A model generated the notes under the pieces. The model ran no database searches and was not told the origin of the DNA. It saw only the letters and a program-made list of their open reading frames with translations. Shown one piece after another: positions 9,801-12,544 of a stretch of 12,544 nt of DNA; position 1 is the first letter of the stretch; each line of letters begins with the position of its first letter. The stretch is taken from assembly GCA_002785585.1 (NCBI GenBank), contig PEUI01000305.1, forward strand, positions 1 to 12,544, given 5' to 3'. Position numbers and translations under genes: made by a program. Origin of the DNA: Lysobacterales bacterium CG02_land_8_20_14_3_00_62_12 (GTDB lineage Bacteria; Pseudomonadota; Gammaproteobacteria; Xanthomonadales; Ahniellaceae).

Positions 9801-10388
9801 CATGCCGGTCATTGCCAAGCTGGAGGATTGGTCGCGCAAGAACTTGACCAACGCTGCCTGATAGTTCAGCCGCAAGCGCGCGGCAACCTGCCGCAATTCG
9901 GTATCGGCGACGACGCGTGCCGGGCCCTTTACCGTCACCGGCATCGGCAGCGAAATGTCGGGCATGAACAAAACGCCTTCGCTCAGCAGTTTTTCACCGC
10001 GGCAGGCACGCAAATCATTGAGCAGCGGCAACAACACAATCGGAATGTCTTTGTGGCCGCTTTGCAGCCGTTCCAGATAATCCGGCAACTGCAAGGTACC
10101 GCGCAACAGCGCCTCAAAGGCATCATCCAGATTGCGGATCTGGTTATCCAGAATCGCCTGGGCAACGCGCTCCATCTCCTCGACGACCATCGCCGCGCCA
10201 TAGAGTTCGACCATCCGCAAGGTACCCTGCACCTGGTGCAAATAGGTGGCACAGAACCGCATCAAGCTGGAGTCAGCAGTGTCTTCCGCGTAAGCCTCCA
10301 ACGCCTGGCGCGCCTGCCTCAGGGTCTCATCAAGCTCCTGCTTGACCCAGTTCAGCGTGGTGAAATCGATTTGTTCTTGCAGACGCAT
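3882..10388 (-). CDS. chpA: ChpA (PilL), giant hybrid CheA-type histidine kinase of the Pil-Chp system
   Basis: Protein of about 2168 residues; Pseudomonas ChpA is longer, about 2470. It is the central kinase, receiving signal from PilJ through CheW-type couplers and phosphorylating receivers that control pilus extension and retraction. Order of domains: FimL-like N-terminus with HQVQGTLRMV (H51); degenerate Hpt-like helices around W216-W217 (RLWWVASGLLD), about 350-380, and D488 (LLDEISGAMRMV, no His); linker 580-775; Hpt with H812 (FHTMKGSGRLVG); Hpt with H1022 (VHTMHGAIAMV, Lys replaced by His); acidic linker; Hpt with H1411 (LHTLKGGARMAG); CheA dimerisation coiled coil from about 1555; ATPase with N-box at 1744-1754, G1 DDGKGMD (D1788), F-box GFSTA and G2 GRGVGMD (from 1839); CheW domain about 1875-2015; C-terminal receiver with D2050/D2051, phospho-acceptor D2094, T2124 and K2146. 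I prefer the ATG at 10388: GTGAGG lies six bases upstream and homology starts there. A GTG at 10400, overlapping pilK as GTGA, is the alternative. Confidence 0.96.
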   Translation of the reverse strand: MRLQEQIDFTTLNWVKQELDETLRQARQALEAYAEDTADSSLMRFCATYLHQVQGTLRMVELYGAAMVVEEMERVAQAILDNQIRNLDDAFEALLRGTLQLPDYLERLQSGHKDIPIVLLPLLNDLRACRGEKLLSEGVLFMPDISLPMPVTVKGPARVVADTELRQVAARLRLNYQAALVKFLRDQSSSLAMTGMLNALDGLASISSQEDLRRLWWVASGLLDCLRTGAVEAAAAVKLLFGRVDREIKRVVDTGESGFAAQPPRELLKNLLYYVAQAKSVEGRAAEIKRLYRLDELVASEQEVEQARDSLIGRNRAVLETVSVAIKDDLLRVKDALDLFLRTANANARDLAPQIEILDRVADTLGVLGLGVPRRVILEQREALNKMVIGERAVDEGALLDVAGALLFVEASLDDNIEHQGTGGAEAEQSLVAVDSGLELPQAEVRKILESLMKEVQTNLQQIKQDVVAFIESGWDHAKAEHIPRLLDEISGAMRMVNLGEAASLTGAMSKFMEIELLRRKRVPTADQMDRLADAVASMEFYLEATQAQRVGRERILDVTRESLSSLGYWPVPVDHTPLAEVPTDQPVIATAAPKAVVPEREAFVPPTPVDVDVSSLRFGVDSSESAAASRRFHEHEIADASLPSVEVPGAQELQAFADRVGQVDAGMDFTESTRPPAAAIEPELRSVVSIAAGAGIEGTLIGEQGQAAAAELAHDLQGMKFAETSSAHALEDEEEFDIEWVEVEREVVDDAAPASVGSFQSLPSDDIDEEIREVFLEEVQEEVENLGRGVPTWKKTPGDFELLKPIRRSFHTMKGSGRLVGAMALGEFSWKIEGMLNRVLDKTIQPNEAVLELLDHALAALPQLLAALRGEPAGTADIAGIMEVADSIAAGEDAHLKPATPLRRMEKVLVQVKKPRPRAPAAVPVVEPVELSESFDIHRSMEPAEPSVSAALWQPPETSATVASPVSSISLAPAASVDPLMLEILRSEVAGHLGTVANYLDQCASAPHPLVITEEMLRAVHTMHGAIAMVELPGLLPVLGPLEGYVKRLRGAGVAPSQTGMLAIVDAATAIEAGVAAADTSVVVADNGSLVDRLNDLRNELPEPHSFEQVFNIDVRDEETSAEPEPETETEAEPEADAEAQGAVVPPLAESLEDRESTVAVALSGQSPAPEISEFMEVSDADLDFTESAENTLETAPVAAGIVADSTAPMVNEEELFALDFSTDAEFAPELDALEDWSVESALFSEVADDAESIGTPGAVASAPDLEDTATSDELTPPEGFVAAVDPLASAALEDMDFGVAGVSESATEESALDQPAMAATAAAEGFAAAETTAAAGAAAPGQVEAQHQPIAEDISPDAALVLPDLDEDLLDIFVQEGKDILDSADSLMARLREHPQDHDLVIGLQRELHTLKGGARMAGLAPVGDLGHAMESLLEMIAEGRHRLDRVALESLDAGFDRLLGLVSRVDKRLAIGMPVNAIARFEALAAGEAIPVLGGGADEAQSMLVETPVADVTVAVEAELERPIRPPAATSRPTARDLAAEEAEEIARPQQEMIRVRSDLLDNLVNFAGEVSIYRSRLEQQMSTYRFNLQELDQTVVRLREQLRKLEIETEAQIIARYQREAEEASGEFDPLELDRFSTLQQLTRALAESASDLVSLQGVMDDVTRQSETLLLQQSRVSSELQEGLMRTRMVPFDSMVPRLRRLMRQTAGELGKRAQLRVEGAQGEMDRNVLERMTAPLEHMLRNALAHGLETPAERVAAGKPEEGTVTIRIAKEATEVVIRISDDGKGMDRVAIRRKAIERGLLKDDAKLSDRDLFGFVMEPGFSTAQTVSKIAGRGVGMDVVNSEIKQLGGSLMIDSKSQRGTEFTVRLPFTLAVTQAIMVRLGEHLFAVPMSSVQGVARIRRHELDERLKSAAPIFTYGGDDYSIYELSELLGTPAHRASDDAQLPMLMTRSGDQRAAIRVDSVLGSREIVVKSVGPQVSSVPGIFGATIMGNGAVVMILDMAPLVRRSVALKTASLDEFGEAAEAVPAVAAEVRRQPLIMVVDDSITMRKVTSRVLERSDMEVATAKDGLDAVEKLQDRVPDLVLLDIEMPRMDGYELATYMRNDPRLKAVPIIMITSRTGEKHRQRAFDIGVDRYLGKPYQEADLLQNVEEILRLNRALH
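3903..3907 (-). promoter_or_regulatory. Shine-Dalgarno for chpB, inside the end of chpA
   Basis: On the minus strand this reads TGAGG, seven bases before the GTG start of chpB at 3895. It lies within the last codons of chpA, whose stop codon is at 3884-3882, downstream of the chpB start. Ribosomes terminating on chpA would therefore pass the chpB start, which suggests translational coupling. It supports the GTG as the true start. Confidence 0.6.
6464..8560 (-). other. ChpA linkers carrying recurring D-F-[TS]-E-S-like motifs
   Basis: Two long linkers of ChpA fall in this range, interrupted by two Hpt domains (H812 and H1022). Six short motifs share a hydrophobic residue, a charged residue and a Phe, usually followed by Ser/Thr/Glu: SSLRFGVDSSES (F619), AGMDFTEST (F670), GMKFAETSS (F722), ADLDFTESAE (F1186), FALDFSTDAEF (F1222) and EDMDFGVAGVSES (F1299). 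The first three are 51 and 52 residues apart. AGMDFTEST and ADLDFTESA are nearly identical, although they lie about 515 residues apart in otherwise poorly conserved sequence. A docking role is inference. Confidence 0.55.
6966..7031 (-). repeat. Glu-rich hexanucleotide-like tract in chpA linker
   Basis: On the plus strand the units ctcggg, ctcagc, ctcggt and cctcgg alternate; on the coding strand they give a run of Glu alternating with Pro, Thr, Ala and Asp at about residues 1119-1141 of ChpA (for example AEPEPETETEAEPEADAEA). It sits in the linker between the second intact Hpt (H1022) and the third (H1411). The repeat is degenerate and stays in frame because each unit is six bases. Such tracts can expand or contract by slippage in six-base steps without breaking the frame; whether this one does is unknown. 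Confidence 0.6.
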
Positions 10389-10394
10389 AGTTGG

Positions 10395-10400
10395 CCTCAC
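10395..10400 (-). promoter_or_regulatory. Shine-Dalgarno for chpA, overlapping the pilK stop codon
   Basis: Minus-strand GTGAGG lies six bases before the ATG at 10388. The same bases include the pilK stop codon (TGA at 10399-10397). This placement favours the ATG over the alternative GTG at 10400, whose upstream sequence has only a weak AAAGAG. It also implies that chpA translation is coupled to that of pilK. Confidence 0.55.
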
Positions 10401-11272
10401 CCGACTCTTTGGTACGCCAAGGTTTGGCGCCCACCGACTCGTGTCAGCAATGGATCCGTGAATCCGGTGACTTCGCCCGGACCCAACACCAGCAGACCGC
10501 CGGGCTTGAGTCGCGACGCAAGCACTTCAAGCAGGTGCTTGCGGCGCTCACGGGCAAAGTAAATAAGAACGTTCTGACAAAAAATCAGATCCAGCTGTTT
10601 GAGTGGTGCCCGGGCCACCTCCAACATATTGAACAGGGCGAACCCAACGCGTTTGCGCAGCGACTCGACAATGGCGAAGGAATCCTCGTCGCGATCTTCG
10701 GTGTAGGTTGATCGAAATGGTTCTGGAATCTCGCTGCGACGCTCTTTTGGATACAGCGCAGTCCGCCCGACGATCAATGCCGGATTGGAAATATCGGTCG
10801 CGGTGACACCAAAAAATACCCGGTTGTCGCCGAGCGACCGCAAGCCATGATCCAACACCATGGCCAGTGAATAAGCCTCTTCGCCGGTGGCACAACCAAC
10901 GCTCCATGCGTGGATCGCGCCAGTGCCGCCGGGCCGAGCCTGCTCTGGCAACCACTCGCCGGCGATCAGGTCGTAAGAAGGCTCGTGTCGAAAAAATCGC
11001 GTCTCGTGCACGGTCAGCCGATCCACCAGCGTGGTCCACTCGACCGCGCCCCGGGCGCCGCTGAGAACTTCATTGAAGTAGTTGTGAAAATCGTCATAGC
11101 CGGTCTCGCGCATGCGCATACGCACGCCGGTGACCAGAAACGACTTGCGGCCGAGCGGTACCACCACGCCAGTACGGCGTTCGAGCAAATCGACCCAGCG
11201 CACAAACTCCTCCTCGCCCATATTTGGCGCGGAGAAGATAGGCTTGGCAGCGGTGGCAGCGATACTCGGCAT
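10397..11272 (-). CDS. pilK: PilK, CheR-type chemoreceptor methyltransferase
   Basis: SAM-dependent protein-glutamate O-methyltransferase of 291 residues, the usual length for PilK/CheR. Its expected substrate is the cytoplasmic helical bundle of PilJ, with ChpB as the opposing enzyme. Visible features: an N-terminal helical CheR domain (about 20-85); TVHETRFFRHE (87-97), equivalent to the conserved T-x-x-E-T-x-F-F-R of CheR; the SAM-binding loop AWSVGCATGEEAYSLAM (122-138); the acidic residue D160 in TATDIS, expected to bind the SAM ribose; and CQNVLIYF (232-239), the CheR N-x-x-I-Y-F signature. There is no receptor pentapeptide on PilJ in view, so pentapeptide-independent docking is expected. 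The ATG at 11272 has GGAA ten bases upstream and follows the pilJ stop by 27 bp; an internal ATG at 11221 (M18) is less well supported. No missing key residues. Confidence 0.93.
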   Translation of the reverse strand: MPSIAATAAKPIFSAPNMGEEEFVRWVDLLERRTGVVVPLGRKSFLVTGVRMRMRETGYDDFHNYFNEVLSGARGAVEWTTLVDRLTVHETRFFRHEPSYDLIAGEWLPEQARPGGTGAIHAWSVGCATGEEAYSLAMVLDHGLRSLGDNRVFFGVTATDISNPALIVGRTALYPKERRSEIPEPFRSTYTEDRDEDSFAIVESLRKRVGFALFNMLEVARAPLKQLDLIFCQNVLIYFARERRKHLLEVLASRLKPGGLLVLGPGEVTGFTDPLLTRVGGRQTLAYQRVG

Positions 11273-11299
11273 CCGATCAGAGTTCCACTTGATATGGCG

Positions 11300-12544
11300 T
11301 CAGGACGGCAACTTGAAGTCGGCCACCGACCGTCGCAAGTCGGCGGCCAACTGGGCCAGGTTGCCAATCGATTCGGCGGTCTGCGAGGCACCGGCAGAAG
11401 TCTGCGTGGTGATTTCCTGAATCACGTTCATCGTCGCCGAAATATTGGTCGCCGCCGCAGACTGCTGCCGCGCCGCTTCAGAGATGTTCTGAATCAAGTC
11501 AGCCAAGTCGGTGGACACTTTTTCGATTTCGCCCAGTGCCAAGCCCGCATCCTCCGCAAGCCGGGCGCCCGACACCACTTCCGACGTGGTTTGTTCCATC
11601 GAACTGACCGCTTCGTTGGTATCGGATTGAATCGTCTGCACCAAGGTTTCGATGCGCTTGGTGGCACCGGCAGATCGTTCCGCGAGGCGCTGCACTTCGT
11701 CGGCAACGACCGCGAATCCGCGCCCCGCTTCGCCGGCCGATGCCGCTTGAATGGCCGCGTTCAGTGCCAAAATGTTGGTCTGCTCAGCGATGTCGTTGAT
11801 CAGCTCGACGATCGATCCGATTTCCTGCGAGGACTCACCCAAGCGTTTGATGCGCTTTGAGGTTTCTTGAATCTGATCGCGAATGTTGTCCATGCCTTGA
11901 ATGGTTTGGCGGACGATACCGGCGCCTTTGGCGGCGATCTGCACCGAGCGATTTGCCACGTCGGCGCTTTCTGCCGAGTTCTTCGAGACCTCATCGATCG
12001 AGACGGCGATTTCATTGATTGCCGCCGAGGCCGAGGTGATCTGTTGTGCTTGATGTTCGGCAGCTTCGGCCAGATGCATAGCGGTCGCCTGCGTCTCTTG
12101 CGCAGCGGCCGCCACTTGCACCGCGGTTTCGTTGATCGTGGTGACCAAGGAGCGCAATGCCTCAACAGCGAAGTTCACCGAGTCCGCGATCGCCCCGGTG
12201 ATGTCCTCGGTGACGGTCGCTTTGACGGTGAGGTCACCTTCAGCCAATGAACCCATTTCGTCCAGCAAGCGCAGAATGGCTTCCTGATTACGGGTATTCA
12301 AGTCAGCGGTAGTGTGCAACTGGCGGCGTTGCGCAAGGAACTGGGACAGCGCCGCGAGTGCCGCAAAGATCAAGGTCAACACCGTCAGTCCACCGCTGAC
12401 CAAGTTGTTGCCGAGCAGGCGCTTGTTGCCCAACGCGTTGAGTCTGGTCGACAGGTTTTTGCTGTCTTCCAGAAGCCCCGACGAAAGTTCGGAAATCGAC
12501 TGCGAAGCTTCGGTCACTTCAAACAGCTCGGTGGACGCTTCCTG
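11300..12544 (-). CDS. pilJ: PilJ, type IV pilus chemoreceptor (5' end outside window)
   Basis: The reading frame is open through the window edge, so the N-terminal part (first membrane helix and most of the periplasmic domain) is missing; 414 C-terminal residues are present of an expected 680 or so. In window numbering, a short end of the periplasmic helical domain is followed by a membrane segment at about 48-71 (LVSGGLTVLTLIFAALAAL), a HAMP domain to about 125 (LAEGDLTVKATVTEDITGAI), then a long MCP signalling coiled coil. The hairpin tip reads EQTNILALNAAIQAASAGEA followed by GRGFAVVADEVQRLAERS, the part of a chemoreceptor that contacts CheW and CheA. The sequence ends in FKLPS without a CheR/CheB tethering pentapeptide, as in known PilJ proteins. 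PilJ senses pilus or surface cues and signals to ChpA. A GTG at 12517 is an internal valine codon, not a start. Confidence 0.95.
   Translation of the reverse strand, partial: QEASTELFEVTEASQSISELSSGLLEDSKNLSTRLNALGNKRLLGNNLVSGGLTVLTLIFAALAALSQFLAQRRQLHTTADLNTRNQEAILRLLDEMGSLAEGDLTVKATVTEDITGAIADSVNFAVEALRSLVTTINETAVQVAAAAQETQATAMHLAEAAEHQAQQITSASAAINEIAVSIDEVSKNSAESADVANRSVQIAAKGAGIVRQTIQGMDNIRDQIQETSKRIKRLGESSQEIGSIVELINDIAEQTNILALNAAIQAASAGEAGRGFAVVADEVQRLAERSAGATKRIETLVQTIQSDTNEAVSSMEQTTSEVVSGARLAEDAGLALGEIEKVSTDLADLIQNISEAARQQSAAATNISATMNVIQEITTQTSAGASQTAESIGNLAQLAADLRRSVADFKLPS

Noticed and set aside
10398..10400. GTG start for chpA overlapping pilK as GTGA
   Set aside because: Possible, but the ATG at 10388 has the better spaced GTGAGG site and matches where homology begins; the difference is only four residues.
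8400..10562. Long plus-strand open frame of 720 codons opposite the N-terminal half of chpA
   Set aside because: It is antisense to a gene with clear domain homology, its product is rich in His, Arg and Gln with no recognisable domain, and long antisense frames are expected from GC-rich codon bias.
12515..12517. GTG as the start of pilJ
   Set aside because: The frame stays open to the window edge and a receptor start here would remove the first membrane helix and the periplasmic domain; it is an internal Val codon.

Overview
The window is a GC-rich stretch of gammaproteobacterial chromosome. All six genes lie on the minus strand, so transcription runs from high to low coordinates. The gene order and protein families identify it as the downstream part of a Pil-Chp operon, the chemosensory system that controls type IV pili. 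The architecture matches Pseudomonas and the Xanthomonadales/Lysobacterales. The order of the lineage is an inference; the presence of a Pil-Chp locus is read directly from the proteins.

Layout in the direction of transcription: (1) 12544-11300, the C-terminal part of the PilJ chemoreceptor, whose 5' end lies outside the window; (2) 11272-10397, PilK, a CheR-type receptor methyltransferase; (3) 10388-3882, ChpA (also called PilL), a hybrid histidine kinase of about 2168 residues with several Hpt or Hpt-like domains, a CheA core, a CheW domain and a C-terminal receiver; (4) 3895-1805, ChpB, a CheB-type methylesterase about twice the expected length; (5) 1756-1289, ChpC, a CheW-like coupling protein; (6) 1241-96, a PLP-dependent methionine aminotransferase of the YbdL type. 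Spacings are 27 bp, 8 bp, a 14-bp overlap, 48 bp and 47 bp. I see no convincing terminator between any of the genes, so they could form one transcript. The aminotransferase is probably a passenger or lineage-specific neighbour, not a signalling component. No gap exceeds 100 bp and there is no mobile element, RNA gene or CRISPR array.

How the genes work together, from knowledge of the family: PilJ senses pilus or surface input; PilK and ChpB add and remove methyl groups on it; ChpC (with PilI, expected upstream outside the window) couples it to ChpA; ChpA autophosphorylates and passes phosphate through its Hpt domains to its own receiver and to PilG and PilH, also expected upstream.

I did not find a wholly new system. 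The most unusual features are in the linkers. Long, probably disordered Ala/Pro/acidic segments in ChpA and ChpB carry recurring short aromatic-acidic motifs that look like docking peptides. ChpB appears to have a degenerate receiver at its N-terminus and a linker of about 360 residues. ChpA has a mix of intact and degenerate Hpt domains and lacks the usual N-box aspartate.
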